Assembly (NCBI RefSeq): GCF_041245805.1
Contig: NZ_CP162490.1
Location: 535,001-599,000, forward strand
Direction of reading: 5' to 3'
Source: Xanthomonas sp. DAR 34887
Lineage (GTDB): Bacteria; Pseudomonadota; Gammaproteobacteria; Xanthomonadales; Xanthomonadaceae
DNA length: 64,000 nt
The position numbers were made by a program, and so were the translations under genes. Shown here piece after piece: positions 1 through 11,117 of this stretch (position 1 is the first letter of the stretch; every line of letters starts with the position of its first letter). The notes beneath the pieces were generated by a model. That model did not search any database, was not told the DNA's origin, and saw only the letters and a program-made list of their open reading frames with translations.

Positions 1-2164
<2,164 letters not shown>

Positions 2165-2336
2165 TATAACCTCAAGTTGCTTCCTCAAGAAGCAACCCTT
2201 AGCACGACACACGTCGATAGCTATCCAAACGCTCGCTACGTCACACCCTATGAGAGGCTGGCGCCCATGCCGTCCTTCCCACACCGCACACTCGTGCGCT
2301 GTTCGAAGACGCATCGCGGCGACACTCCAACCGTCT

Positions 2337-2453
2337 CCCTGGTGAAATTAGCGCTGTGGAACCACCCGATCCCATCCCGAACTCGGAAGTGAAACGCAGC
2401 TGCGCCGATGGTAGTGTGGCTCAAGCCATGCGAGAGTAGGTCATCGCCAGGGG
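2337..2453 (+). rRNA. rrf: 5S ribosomal RNA
   Basis: The ends pair as the terminal helix, CCCTGG at 2337-2342 with CCAGGG at 2447-2452. Between them lies the conserved core CCGATCCCATCCCGAACTCG (from 2368) followed by GAAGTGAAACGC. The gene sits 170 bases after the 23S 3' end, as expected for a bacterial rrn operon, and a strong terminator follows. The exact ends may differ by one or two bases. Confidence 0.96.
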
Positions 2454-2463
2454 CTTTACCCCG

Positions 2464-2496
2464 AATCCCCGTCCCCCAAGGACGGGGATTTTTTAT
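2464..2496 (+). terminator. rho-independent terminator of the rrn operon
   Basis: An 11-bp stem (AATCCCCGTCC with GGACGGGGATT) is followed by a run of T (GATTTTTTATT). It lies directly after the 5S gene, so it should end the rRNA transcript. Confidence 0.93.
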
Positions 2497-2871
2497 TGCG
2501 CGTGAGAAAAGCTACAAATCAACGTGAAGCTCCATCCCGACCCGCCCGTTGGGTGGGCCGAAGTCGGGAAGGGCCATGACCGCCCGCCGATCTGACGCCC
2601 TTGCGACGCCTGATGGCCCGCGCTCGCATGGCGCTTGTTCGCAGCGCTTCAATCCTTGCCCCGGCGCCGATCTGCGCAATCCCGCGGCACTTCGTTCGTT
2701 GGTCAGCCCGCCACGATGGGCCGCTCCGTTCCATCGACGATGCGTGCTTTTAATGCATCGCGGCTTAGACTTTTTGTCTGCTAAGCCAGCCGACTTCGAC
2801 CTGCACCGTCGGCTCCGATGACACCGGCGTCCGCAAGCCGCGACCTCCTCCCCGCCACAGAGAACTCTCCC
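2497..2871. other. gene-free interval between rrn terminator and alcohol dehydrogenase
   Basis: I see no convincing gene here. Open frames on both strands run into the rRNA terminator or into antisense of the dehydrogenase. Near the right side are two consecutive stem-loops: CGATGC/GCATCG at 2738-2760, and GGCTTAGAC with GTCTGCTAAGCC around a TTTTT loop at 2762-2787. They may be regulatory for the downstream gene. No clear sigma-70 promoter was recognised. Confidence 0.5.
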
Positions 2872-3939
2872 ATGAGCCAAGCCAATGGATACGCCGCACT
2901 GGCGTCCGATCAGCCGCTGACCCCTTACGCGTTCGAGCGCCGTGCGATCGGGCCGCAGGATATCAGCATCGAGATCCTCTACTGCGGTGTCTGCCACTCC
3001 GACCTGCATACGGCACGCAACGAGTGGCAGAACACCCAATACCCGTCCGTGCCGGGACACGAAATCGTCGGCCGCGTGACCGCGGTCGGCGATCAGGTCC
3101 AGTCCTTCAAGGTCGGCGACCTGGCCGGTGTCGGTTGCATGGTCGATAGCTGCCGGCATTGCGCGTCCTGCGCGGACGGCGAAGAGCAATATTGCGAAAA
3201 CGGCTTCGTCGGCACCTATAATGGCCCGATGTTCGGTGGCGAGAACACCTATGGCGGTTACTCCGACCATATCGTGGTCGACCAGAAGTACGTGCTGCAG
3301 ATCCGCCATGCCGAAAAGGACCTCGCCGCGGTGGCACCGCTGCTGTGCGCGGGTATCACCACCTATTCGCCGCTGAATCATTGGAAGGTGGGACCGGGCA
3401 AGAAGGTCGGCATCGTCGGCCTGGGCGGTCTCGGCCATATGGGCGTGAAGATCGCGCACGCGATGGGCGCGCATGTGGTGCTGTTCACGACCTCGGCGAA
3501 CAAGAAGGAAGATGCCCTGCGTCTGGGCGCCGACGAAGTGGTGGTATCCAAGCTGCCGGAGGAAATGGCGGCGCACGCCAACAGCTTCGACTTCATCCTG
3601 AATACCGTCGCCGCCCCGCACGACCTGGACGCGTTCCTGACCTTGCTCAAGCGCGATGGCACGATGACCCTGGTCGGTGCGCCGGCCGAGCCGCATCCGT
3701 CGCCGACGGTGTTCAATCTGATCCTGAAGCGCCGGCAGCTGGCCGGCTCGTTGATCGGCGGCATTCGCGAGACCCAGGAGATGCTGGATTTCTGCGCGAA
3801 GCACGGCATCGTGTCCGACATCGAGACGATCGAGATGGCGCAGATCAACGAGGCCTACGAGCGCATGCTCAAGGGCGACGTGAAGTATCGCTTCGTCATC
3901 GACATGGCCAGCCTGGAGAAATCCAAGCAGGCCGCTTGA
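2872..3939 (+). CDS. zinc-dependent NAD(P)-linked alcohol/aldehyde reductase (YahK/CAD type)
   Basis: A cytosolic medium-chain dehydrogenase of 355 residues, close to the family's usual 350. It should interconvert alcohols and aldehydes with a nicotinamide cofactor. The catalytic zinc ligands appear as Cys41 (GVCHSD), His63 (PGHE) and Cys159. A structural zinc lobe has Cys94, Cys97, Cys100 and Cys108. The cofactor site is GLGGLGHMG from residue 183. An upstream in-frame ATG at 2818 would add 18 residues before the normal family start, so 2872 is preferred. The gene stands alone: an rRNA operon lies upstream and a terminator follows 70 bases after the stop. Similarity to cinnamyl-alcohol dehydrogenase and YahK suggests aldehyde detoxification, but the substrate is not visible in the sequence. 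Confidence 0.93.
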   Translation: MSQANGYAALASDQPLTPYAFERRAIGPQDISIEILYCGVCHSDLHTARNEWQNTQYPSVPGHEIVGRVTAVGDQVQSFKVGDLAGVGCMVDSCRHCASCADGEEQYCENGFVGTYNGPMFGGENTYGGYSDHIVVDQKYVLQIRHAEKDLAAVAPLLCAGITTYSPLNHWKVGPGKKVGIVGLGGLGHMGVKIAHAMGAHVVLFTTSANKKEDALRLGADEVVVSKLPEEMAAHANSFDFILNTVAAPHDLDAFLTLLKRDGTMTLVGAPAEPHPSPTVFNLILKRRQLAGSLIGGIRETQEMLDFCAKHGIVSDIETIEMAQINEAYERMLKGDVKYRFVIDMASLEKSKQAA

Positions 3940-4008
3940 CGCAGTGGCATGGCCGGCCGCGCAACGATGCGGTCGGCCATGCGCTTATCGATGCGCAGTG
4001 TTCGACGA

Positions 4009-4041
4009 AACGCCTGGACGCGAGCGCCAGGCGTTTTTTTA
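4009..4041 (+). terminator. rho-independent terminator after the alcohol dehydrogenase
   Basis: The stem AACGCCTGG / CCAGGCGTT encloses a short loop and is followed by seven T. It lies 70 bases past the dehydrogenase stop codon. The remaining sequence to 4311 holds only a single REP palindrome; no gene was seen. Confidence 0.9.
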
Positions 4042-4173
4042 TGCGGGTCATTTGCCATGACCTTGTGTTGGGGCGCTTTGCGTTTCCTTGGTGACGGGCA
4101 ATGAAAAACGTCCAGGGGGCAACTCCGGAGCGTCCACTGCGATCCTTTACAACATGTCACATCGGGAATTCCT

Positions 4174-4196
4174 GTCGCGGCTGAAGCCGCTCCTAC
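4174..4196 (-). repeat. single REP palindrome with GTAG head
   Basis: Read on the minus strand the unit begins GTAGGAGCGGCTTCAGCC and ends GCGAC; the GCGGCTTCAGCCGC core is a hairpin. The same 23-base unit recurs at about 9846, 21977, 52430 and 57081. GTAG-headed REPs are known in Xanthomonadaceae and are mobilised by RAYT transposases elsewhere in the genome. This copy lies between two converging genes. Confidence 0.9.
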
Positions 4197-4311
4197 AGGA
4201 AGCGGCGTGACTGGCATCAGCTGCGGTAGCGAAAGCCGTGGAAAACCAGTGGAAACGACAACGGCGCCGCAGCGCCGTTGTCGTGACCATCGTCCAGGAT
4301 GCGTCAGCCGG

Positions 4312-6042
4312 TCATTTGCCCGGCGTCGCCGCCGCCGGCTTGGCATTGCCCATCATGCTGTCGCGGGCGGCCTTGAACGGATTGTCCTGATACCAGTTGG
4401 GCCATGCGTCGCCCGCCGCCAGTCCCTTGCCGACGCCGTAAACGGCCTGCAGGTCGTCCATCACCCCGTCGAGCTTCCAGGTCGCCGGATCGTATTGGTC
4501 GGCGGGCGTGTGGTAGCGGTGCTTGCCGTAGTCATCGGCCGCGCGCTTGCCGGCATCGATGCCGCCGTCGACCAGGTCCTCGCCGCCATCGATGTACAGC
4601 GCGGGCACGCCGGCCTTGGCGAAGTTGAAGTGATCGGAGCGGAAATAGAAACCGCTCTGCGGCGAGGACTCGGCATGCAGCACGCGGCCCTGCGCGGCGG
4701 CGATCGGCTTGAGCAGGTCCTCCAGTTCGGAGCTGCCGAAACCATTGACCACCAGATCCTTGGCGCGGCCGGCGACCGGCATCGCATCGAGGTTGATGAC
4801 GCCGGCGATCTTGTTCAACGGGAAGGTCGGGTGGGCGACATAGTATTTGGAACCGAGCAGGCCCGACTCTTCCAGCGTCACCGCCAGGAACACCACAGAG
4901 CGTTCCGGCTTGGGCTGCTGGTGCACGAACGCGTCGGCGATCTCGAGGATGCCGGCGACGCCGGTCGCATTGTCGACCGCACCGTTGTAGATGTTGTCGC
5001 CGCTCTCGCCCTCGTGCTTGCCCAGGTGGTCCCAGTGCGCCATGTACAGCACCGCTTCGTCGGCACGGCTGCTGCCGGGCAGCACGCCGACCACGTTGCG
5101 CGACTTCTTCTCGGAGATCGTGCTCTTCAGGTCCACCGACAGCTTGGCCCTCAGCGGCACCGGCTTGAAACCGCGCTTGCTCGCGTCCTTGTAGGCCTGG
5201 TCCAGATCCAGTCCGGCGTCGGCGAACAGCTGCTTGGCGGCCTGCGCGGTGATCCAGCCCTGCGCCGGGATGCGCGGTTCCGGGTCATCCTTGGCCGGCA
5301 GGTCGTACTGCGCGCCGGACCAGGAATTCTTCACCACGTCCCAGCCGTAGCTGGCGCCGGGGGTGTCGTGCACGATCAATGCGGCGGCCGCACCCTTGCG
5401 CGCGGCTTCCTCGAACTTGTAGGTCCAGCGCCCGTAGTAGGTCATGCGCTTGCCTTCGAACAGCGCGCCGTCCTCGGTGTGGAAGCCGGGGTCGTTGACG
5501 AACATCACCACCGTCTTGCCCTTCCAGTCCTGGTCGGCGTAGTCGTTCCACTTCTGCTCGGGCGCATCCACGCCGTAACCGACGAACACCATGTCGCTGG
5601 CGTCGATCTTGACCTCGGTCTGGCCGGTGCGGGTGCCGATCACCATGTCGGCACCGAACTTCAGTTCGCGCGGCTTGCCGTTCTGCTCCAGCTTCAGCGT
5701 GGTGTTCGGATCGGCGGTGGTCTCGGTCATCGCCACGTCCTGGAACCAGCTGTCGCCGTTGCCCGGCTGCAGGCCGATGCGCTGCATCTGGTCGCGGATA
5801 TACGAGACCGTCTTCTCTTCGCCCGCGGTGCCGGGGCCGCGGCCTTCGAATTCGTCCGAGGACAGGGTCTTGACCAGCTCGCCGAAGTCGGCCGGCGTGA
5901 TGTCGGGCGAGAAGGTATGGCCCGCGGCGGCCACCGGAGCGGGCGCGGACGGCGCGGCATCGGCGGCCGGGGCGGGCGCCTCGCGCTTGCACGCGGTCAA
6001 CGCGGCCGCGGCGGCCAGGCACAGCACTAGCTTGCGGGACAT
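4312..6042 (-). CDS. M28 family zinc metallopeptidase, lipoprotein
   Basis: A 576-residue envelope aminopeptidase-type enzyme. The N-terminus is a lipoprotein signal ending LTAC, so Cys18 is the likely lipidation site, followed by an Ala/Pro linker. A PA-like insert occupies roughly residues 130-290. The M28 catalytic domain follows, with metal ligands in AHWDHLG (His336, Asp338), AVDNATG (Asp357), EESG (Glu391/392), NLDAMP (Asp419) and a later SDHFNF. These support an active two-zinc exopeptidase. The start is backed by AGGAG a few bases upstream. The gene is transcribed alone and converges on the alcohol dehydrogenase, with a REP palindrome and terminator between them. Peptide scavenging in the periplasm is the probable role; substrate specificity is unknown. 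Confidence 0.93.
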   Translation of the reverse strand: MSRKLVLCLAAAAALTACKREAPAPAADAAPSAPAPVAAAGHTFSPDITPADFGELVKTLSSDEFEGRGPGTAGEEKTVSYIRDQMQRIGLQPGNGDSWFQDVAMTETTADPNTTLKLEQNGKPRELKFGADMVIGTRTGQTEVKIDASDMVFVGYGVDAPEQKWNDYADQDWKGKTVVMFVNDPGFHTEDGALFEGKRMTYYGRWTYKFEEAARKGAAAALIVHDTPGASYGWDVVKNSWSGAQYDLPAKDDPEPRIPAQGWITAQAAKQLFADAGLDLDQAYKDASKRGFKPVPLRAKLSVDLKSTISEKKSRNVVGVLPGSSRADEAVLYMAHWDHLGKHEGESGDNIYNGAVDNATGVAGILEIADAFVHQQPKPERSVVFLAVTLEESGLLGSKYYVAHPTFPLNKIAGVINLDAMPVAGRAKDLVVNGFGSSELEDLLKPIAAAQGRVLHAESSPQSGFYFRSDHFNFAKAGVPALYIDGGEDLVDGGIDAGKRAADDYGKHRYHTPADQYDPATWKLDGVMDDLQAVYGVGKGLAAGDAWPNWYQDNPFKAARDSMMGNAKPAAATPGK

Positions 6043-6125
6043 GGGGGCTCCTGGGGGTGAGGAATCCCGATTCTATAGGCAAGTCCCGCGCGCGCGCCGC
6101 CGGCAGTGCGGACGATGCCGCCGGA

Positions 6126-6788
6126 TCAGTTCTCCGGCGCGGTGTCGCCGTCGAACGGCTGCGCGGTGGCGCCGCTGATCGGGCCGGTCTTGGCGCTGCG
6201 GTGCACGTACAGGGTCACGTCGCGCTCGAAATGCAGCGGACCGTCGATCACCGCGCGCGGGCCGATGATGATGCGCGGCTTGCGCGTGGGCTTGAACGAC
6301 ATGCTGAAGCTGGGCTTCTTGATCTCGATGCCGCCGCCGAGGTGCGAGTCGTGGCCGACGGTGATGTCGCCGTTGACCGTTTCGATGCCGCCTTCCAGCT
6401 GCGTGGCGACCAGGCCGATGCTGCCGTTGACGCTCTCCACGCTGCCGCCGATGCGGCCGCCGCGGTCGACGAAGATGCCGCCATTGACCGTCTCGATGGA
6501 TTCGGAAATCTGCACCTGCTGGCCCACACGGATGCCGCCGTTGACCGTGGACAAGCCGCCGGTCTGCGCGTTGTCGGCGATCTTGAGGCTGCCGTTGACG
6601 GTTTCCACGTCGCCGACGCTGGCGCCGGATTCGACGGTGATGCCGCCGTTCACGGTTTCCAGGTCGCCGTACTGCTTGCCGGATTCGGCGGTGATGCTGC
6701 CGTTGACCTTGCTGATGCCTTCTGCGGCCAGGGCAGGGCCGGCGGCCATGGCCAGCGCCAACAGGACCGATACATGCGTACGCTTCAT
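6126..6788 (-). CDS. secreted protein of seven 18-residue VNG repeats (beta-helix type)
   Basis: A 220-residue protein with a Sec signal peptide (MKRTHVSVLLALAMAAGPALA). After it come seven repeats marked by Val-Asn-Gly at residues 28, 46, 64, 82, 101, 120 and 138, a spacing of 18-19. Each unit has the pattern VNGxIxVxxGxxxGxxET. That period suits one turn of a right-handed beta-solenoid and resembles DUF4097 or bactofilin-like folds; no catalytic motif is seen. The C-terminal 60 residues are not repetitive. The start chosen is ATG at 6788, preceded by GGAGG at good spacing; a GTG directly upstream is possible. The gene lies 83 bases upstream of the M28 peptidase on the same strand, so co-transcription is possible. 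The function is unknown. Confidence 0.85.
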   Translation of the reverse strand: MKRTHVSVLLALAMAAGPALAAEGISKVNGSITAESGKQYGDLETVNGGITVESGASVGDVETVNGSLKIADNAQTGGLSTVNGGIRVGQQVQISESIETVNGGIFVDRGGRIGGSVESVNGSIGLVATQLEGGIETVNGDITVGHDSHLGGGIEIKKPSFSMSFKPTRKPRIIIGPRAVIDGPLHFERDVTLYVHRSAKTGPISGATAQPFDGDTAPEN

Positions 6789-6890
6789 CACCCACCTCCG
6801 GGACGCCGGCCAGTCGCGGCGCCTACTTGTGCGGCGATCACAACACGCTTCGTTACAATCCGCACCTGCCTGAAGTCATTGGACCGACCC

Positions 6891-8204
6891 TTGCCCGCAA
6901 CCGCTTCCGCTTCGTTGCGCCCTGCCTCGCCCGCCGCGCCGGGGCGGCGCCTGCGCGCGCCTCGATACGCGGCAACGAAGTGGCTGGCAGGGGCGGTGTT
7001 GTTGCTCATTGCGACCCTGGCGCTGGCGCAGAACCCGCGCGACGCCGAGCGCCGCCTGGAGAAGGTGCGCGACGAGCTGAAGAGCGTGGCCGAGGAGCGG
7101 CGCCAGCTGGAAGGCAAGCGCGGCGATGCCGCGCGCCAGCTGCGCGAGGCCGACGAAAAAGTGGCCACCACCGGGCGCAGCCTGGCGCAGACCCAGCAGG
7201 CGCTGCAGCAGCACCAGCAGACCCTGGCCGAACTGGAGCGCAAGCGCGACACGCTGCGCAACGGCCTGGTACGGCAGCGTGCCGAACTGGCGCAGTTGCT
7301 GCGCGCGGCGTATGCGATCGGCGGCAATGCGCCGTTGAAGCTGCTGCTGGCGCAGGACCGGGTGGCCGACGCCAACCGCTTGCTGGCCTATCACCGCTAT
7401 CTGCAGCGCGAGCGCGCGCAGCGTATCGCCACGCTGACCCATGAGTTGCAGGCGCTGGAACAGGTGCAACGCGAGGTCGCGGCAAAGCGGCAACAGCTCA
7501 GCGCAGCGCAGCGCCAGCAGCAGGAACAGGCGGCGGCGCTGCAGCGCGACCGCAAGCAGCGCGCCAGCCTGGTGTCCGAACTGGACGAGCGCTATCAGGA
7601 CCGCAGCGAGCGCGAGAAGGCGCTGGGCCAGGACGCCAAGGCGCTGGAAACCTTGCTGGCCAATCTGCGTGCGGCCGCGGCGCGGGCCGAGGCCGAGCGC
7701 CGTGCGGCCGCCAAGCGCGCGGCGGCCGAGCAGGCCGCGCAGGCCAAGGCCGCGGCAAAGAATCCCTCGCGCGGCGGCAGCAAGGTGCCGCCCAAGGTGG
7801 CGGCCTCGGCGCCGGCGCTGAAGGTCGGCGGCCTGGGCTGGCCGCTGTCCGGCGATCTGATCGCGCGCTACGGCGGCAAGCTGCCCGATGGACGCACCAG
7901 CAACGGCGTACTGATCGCCGCGCCGGCCGGCAGCACGATCACTGCCGTGGCCGACGGCACCGTGGTGTTCTCCGACTGGATGACCGGCTACGGCATGATC
8001 CTCATCGTGGACCACGGCAACGGCTACATGAGCCTGTACGCGCACAACGACACGCTGCTGCGCGATCCCGGCGCGCGGGTCAAGCGCGGCGATGCGGTGG
8101 CCAAGGTCGGCAATTCCGGCGGTCAGGGGCGCCCGGCGCTGTATTTCGAATTGCGCCGCAACGGCCAGCCGGTGGATCCGTCGTCGTGGCTGCAGCGGCG
8201 CTGA
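6891..8204 (+). CDS. envC: EnvC-like murein hydrolase activator
   Basis: About 437 residues: a membrane or signal segment (KWLAGAVLLLIATLALAQ), a long Glu/Arg/Gln-rich coiled coil, an Ala/Lys linker, and a C-terminal LytM (M23) domain of about 120 residues. In family members the coiled coil docks on FtsEX and the LytM domain activates amidases that split septal murein. The zinc ligands of true M23 peptidases are missing: the usual H-x-G-I-D region reads NGVLIAAP and the H-x-H motif reads LYFELR. This fits a non-catalytic activator. The start is uncertain: TTG at 6891 or 6879 are the plausible in-frame codons, since an ATG further upstream overlaps the neighbouring gene's start. The S41 protease follows 105 bases later, a common pairing. 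Confidence 0.85.
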   Translation: MPATASASLRPASPAAPGRRLRAPRYAATKWLAGAVLLLIATLALAQNPRDAERRLEKVRDELKSVAEERRQLEGKRGDAARQLREADEKVATTGRSLAQTQQALQQHQQTLAELERKRDTLRNGLVRQRAELAQLLRAAYAIGGNAPLKLLLAQDRVADANRLLAYHRYLQRERAQRIATLTHELQALEQVQREVAAKRQQLSAAQRQQQEQAAALQRDRKQRASLVSELDERYQDRSEREKALGQDAKALETLLANLRAAAARAEAERRAAAKRAAAEQAAQAKAAAKNPSRGGSKVPPKVAASAPALKVGGLGWPLSGDLIARYGGKLPDGRTSNGVLIAAPAGSTITAVADGTVVFSDWMTGYGMILIVDHGNGYMSLYAHNDTLLRDPGARVKRGDAVAKVGNSGGQGRPALYFELRRNGQPVDPSSWLQRR

Positions 8205-8309
8205 GGACCGCGGCGGCAGGGCATTCAACGCGAATTTAGCCTGGTTTCGCGCATAATCCGGACAGCTGCGCCGTGCACGGCGCAGGCCACCCCCAAATCG
8301 GAGTGCTTC

Positions 8310-9797
8310 ATGCGCGTAGTTCTGTCCGCTGCCCTGTTGCTTGCTCTGGCGCCGTTGCCGTCGATGGCGCAGAGCGCCGGCGAACAGACGCCCTCGGCGC
8401 CCGCCGCCAGCGCCGACGATCCGGACGCCACCGAATCGGCCACCTCGCGCGTGCCGCTGGACGAAATCCGCCGCTACGTGGCGGTGTACAACGCGGTGAA
8501 GGAAGCCTACGTCGATCCGGTCGACGACAAGAAACTGATGCAGTCGGCGATCCGCGGCCTGCTGCTGGACCTGGATCCGCACAGCACCTATTTCAGCAAG
8601 GAAGACGCCGAGGCCTTCGACGAACAGGCCACCGGCGCCTACGACGGCATCGGCGTGGAGCTGCTGCAGCTGCCGGACAACACGCTCAAGGTGGTGTCGC
8701 CGATCGACGACACGCCGGCGGCGCGCGCCGGCGTGCGCTCGGGCGACATCATCGTCGCCATCGACGGCAAGCCGATCAGCGCGGTCAAGGCGATGGAGCC
8801 GTTGCGCGGCGAGTCGGGCAGCAAGGTGGTGCTGACCATCGTCCGCGAGAAGGTGGACAAGCCGTTCGACGTGACCCTGACCCGGCAGACCATCCGCGTC
8901 GCCAGCGTGCGCAGCCGCATGCTCGAGCCGGGTTATGGTTATATTCGCATCAGCACCTTCCAGGCCGATACCGGCGCGGACTTCCACAAGCAGCTGCAGC
9001 AGTTGCAGACGCAGTCCGGCGGCAAGCTGCGCGGCCTGGTGCTGGACCTGCGCAGCAATCCCGGCGGGCTGTTGACCGCGGCGGTGCAGGTGGCCGACGA
9101 CCTGCTCGACAAGGGCACCATCGTGACCACGCGCGGGCGCATTTCGGTCAGCGATTCCAAGTTCGACGCCACGCCCGGCGACCTGCTCAACGGCGCGCCG
9201 ATGGTCGTGCTGGTCGACGCCGGATCGGCCAGCGCCTCGGAAGTGCTGGCCGGTGCGCTGCGCGACAACAAGCGCGCGCGCATCGTCGGCAGCCGCACCT
9301 TCGGCAAGGGCTCGGTGCAGACCGTGCTGCCGCTGGACAACGGCGATTCGGTCAAGCTGACCACGGCGCGCTACTACACGCCCAGCGGCAAGTCGATCCA
9401 GGCCAGCGGCATCGTGCCGGAGGTGGTGCTGCATCCGGAGGAGAGCAAGCAGGACGCGGACAAGCCGGCGGTGCTGGCCGACTACAGCGAAGCGACGCTG
9501 CCCGGCCACCTGCATGGCGACGACGAAGGCGCCGAGGGCTACAGCGCCGGCGACGTGCTGCCCGGCGACGCGCCGATCGCGCAGGCGCTGGCCGAGTTGA
9601 AGCAGCCTGGGTCGGTGGCCAGGGCCGCGGCGGCCAAGCCGGCCAAGGCCAAGCCGAAGGCGGCCGCGCCGAGCGCAGCGAAGCCGGAGGCGCTCGCGCC
9701 CAAGGGCGCGGCACCGAAGACCGAAGCGCCGAAGGCCGAGCCGGCCAAGAGCGATGCCCCCAAGAGCGACACGCCGGCGCCGCCGTCGGGCGAATGA
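8310..9797 (+). CDS. S41 carboxy-terminal processing protease
   Basis: A 495-residue periplasmic serine protease. A signal peptide ends near SMAQ. A PDZ domain spans roughly residues 110-190, followed by the S41 catalytic domain with the serine in GSASASE (305-311) and the lysine in FGKGSVQ (Lys333). The last 90 residues are an Ala/Lys/Pro-rich low-complexity tail built on AKPKA-like units, longer than in most relatives. The family trims C-termini of envelope proteins, including murein hydrolases and their regulators, which fits its place after envC. GGAG lies about seven bases before the ATG. The gene converges on the DUF1820 gene, with a REP pair between them. Confidence 0.94.
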   Translation: MRVVLSAALLLALAPLPSMAQSAGEQTPSAPAASADDPDATESATSRVPLDEIRRYVAVYNAVKEAYVDPVDDKKLMQSAIRGLLLDLDPHSTYFSKEDAEAFDEQATGAYDGIGVELLQLPDNTLKVVSPIDDTPAARAGVRSGDIIVAIDGKPISAVKAMEPLRGESGSKVVLTIVREKVDKPFDVTLTRQTIRVASVRSRMLEPGYGYIRISTFQADTGADFHKQLQQLQTQSGGKLRGLVLDLRSNPGGLLTAAVQVADDLLDKGTIVTTRGRISVSDSKFDATPGDLLNGAPMVVLVDAGSASASEVLAGALRDNKRARIVGSRTFGKGSVQTVLPLDNGDSVKLTTARYYTPSGKSIQASGIVPEVVLHPEESKQDADKPAVLADYSEATLPGHLHGDDEGAEGYSAGDVLPGDAPIAQALAELKQPGSVARAAAAKPAKAKPKAAAPSAAKPEALAPKGAAPKTEAPKAEPAKSDAPKSDTPAPPSGE

Positions 9798-9845
9798 GGT
9801 CGCGCGCGGCGGTCGCGCCGCGCGTTCCTTCGGAGGCTGCACCTC

Positions 9846-9913
9846 GTAGGCGCGGCTTCAGCCGCGACCGGGCATGACCGGCAACGCCCGGTAGCGGCCG
9901 AAGCCGCTCCTAC
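9846..9913. repeat. inverted REP pair (BIME-like)
   Basis: Two GTAG-headed REP units face each other. One, reading GTAGGCGCGGCTTCAGCC, starts at 9846 on plus. The second, on minus, ends at 9913 and is slightly diverged, with GCGGCCGAAGCCGC as its core. They are separated by about 20 bases containing a CCGGGCATG/CGCCCGG stem. The pair fills the gap between the converging S41 and DUF1820 genes and could act as a bidirectional transcription barrier. Confidence 0.88.
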
Positions 9914-9970
9914 GGGACTCGCAGCGCGGCGATCGCAGGCGCGCCATCCGCGCGCGATCGCCGCCTCGCC

Positions 9971-10291
9971 TCAGCGCGGTTTGCCCGGCAGCGGGAATGG
10001 CGTGATCACTTTCTCGCCGGTGGCCGCGTCGCGGATCGCGGACTGGCCCTTCTTTTCCACTTCCTCGATGCGCACGATGCTCTGCATCGGCAGGTGCAGC
10101 ATCTTGGTGTCGCCGAATTCCTCGCGCAGGCGTTCTTCGGTGGGATCGATCACCAGGCCGTCGTGCAGGTCGAACACCAGCCCGCCGATCTCGTTGAAAC
10201 CCCACAGGTGACTGCTGCCCACGTGCTGGGCGTACAGCTCGTACACCTTGCCGTGGTTGAGGAAGGTCACTTTGTACAGGGACTTGGCCAT
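9971..10291 (-). CDS. DUF1820 family protein
   Basis: A 106-residue soluble protein beginning MAKSLYKVTFLNHGKVYELYA, typical in sequence and length of DUF1820, a small conserved gammaproteobacterial family with no assigned biochemical role. No signal peptide, membrane segment or cysteine motif is present, so it is probably cytosolic. It lies downstream of the rhomboid gene on the same strand, 40 bases after that gene's stop, so the two may form a transcription unit. It ends opposite a REP pair. Confidence 0.88.
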   Translation of the reverse strand: MAKSLYKVTFLNHGKVYELYAQHVGSSHLWGFNEIGGLVFDLHDGLVIDPTEERLREEFGDTKMLHLPMQSIVRIEEVEKKGQSAIRDAATGEKVITPFPLPGKPR

Positions 10292-10331
10292 GCGCGAAGT
10301 ATAGAGCGCGCTCGCGCCGCGGCGTGGCCGC

Positions 10332-11024
10332 TCAAAAACCCTTGCGCTTGCGCAGGCGCCGCGCGATCGCCGCGCGCACGTACAGCCCGTAGGCCATGCC
10401 GAGGGTGAAGCCGGTCAGGTGCGCGGACCAGGCGACCATGCCGAACGCCGGGCCGATATAGGCGAACACCACCTGCAGCGCCGCCCAGGTGCCGATCAGC
10501 AGCGAGGCCGGCGCGCGCACGAATTCCAGAAACAGCCCCAGCGGCAGCACCACGCCGAGCTTGGCGCGCGGAAACAGCGCCAGATACGTGCCGATCAGCG
10601 CCGAGACCGCGCCGCTGGCGCCGATGATGACCCGGTCCGGGGTACCGATCGCGAACACCGCGGCCAGATTGGAGAGGGCGCCGCCGCCGAGGAACAGCAG
10701 CAGGAAGCGCCACGGCCCGAGCACGCGCTCGGCGGGCAGGCCGAAGATCAGCAGGAACACCAGGTTGCCCAGCAGATGCGACCAGTCCGCATGCAGGAAC
10801 AGCGCGGTGAACAGGCGCAGCACGCTGCCGTCCTGCACCGTCGCCAGCCAGTCGCGCGGGCTGGCGACGCCGGCCGACAGCGCGCCCCAGTCCAGCCACA
10901 ACGTGGCGCGGGCCTGGTTGGGGCGGCTGATCGACCACAGGAACGCCAGCCACATCGCCGCGAACAGCAGCGGCGTGGCCCAGCGCAACGTGGTCCGGTC
11001 GCGGGAGGGAATGGAGACGAACAT
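10332..11024 (-). CDS. rhomboid family intramembrane serine protease
   Basis: A 230-residue polytopic inner-membrane protein with about six transmembrane helices. It carries the rhomboid catalytic dyad: Ser137 in GASGAVS and His202 in AHLTGF. The HxxxxHLLGN region (His78, His83, Asn87) contributes the usual oxyanion elements. Rhomboids cleave transmembrane substrates within the bilayer; the substrate here is not known. The C-terminus is basic (RRLRKRKGF) and likely cytosolic. The gene is divergent from fadL, sharing a 234-base upstream region, and is followed by DUF1820. Confidence 0.93.
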   Translation of the reverse strand: MFVSIPSRDRTTLRWATPLLFAAMWLAFLWSISRPNQARATLWLDWGALSAGVASPRDWLATVQDGSVLRLFTALFLHADWSHLLGNLVFLLIFGLPAERVLGPWRFLLLFLGGGALSNLAAVFAIGTPDRVIIGASGAVSALIGTYLALFPRAKLGVVLPLGLFLEFVRAPASLLIGTWAALQVVFAYIGPAFGMVAWSAHLTGFTLGMAYGLYVRAAIARRLRKRKGF

Positions 11025-11117
11025 GCCTGTACCGTGGAACTCGGCCCGTAACGATACCGGCTCCCTCCGGCTGAACGCACGCCCACTCTGCGTGAAACTG
11101 AACGGGCGGTATTGTTA

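Noticed and set aside
2165..2336. tRNA gene in the 23S-5S spacer
   Set aside because: No cloverleaf or TPsiC-like GTTCGAATC segment is present.
6891..8204. EnvC-like protein as an active M23 endopeptidase
   Set aside because: Zinc-ligand histidines of the H-x-G-x-D and H-x-H motifs are replaced, so an activator role fits better.
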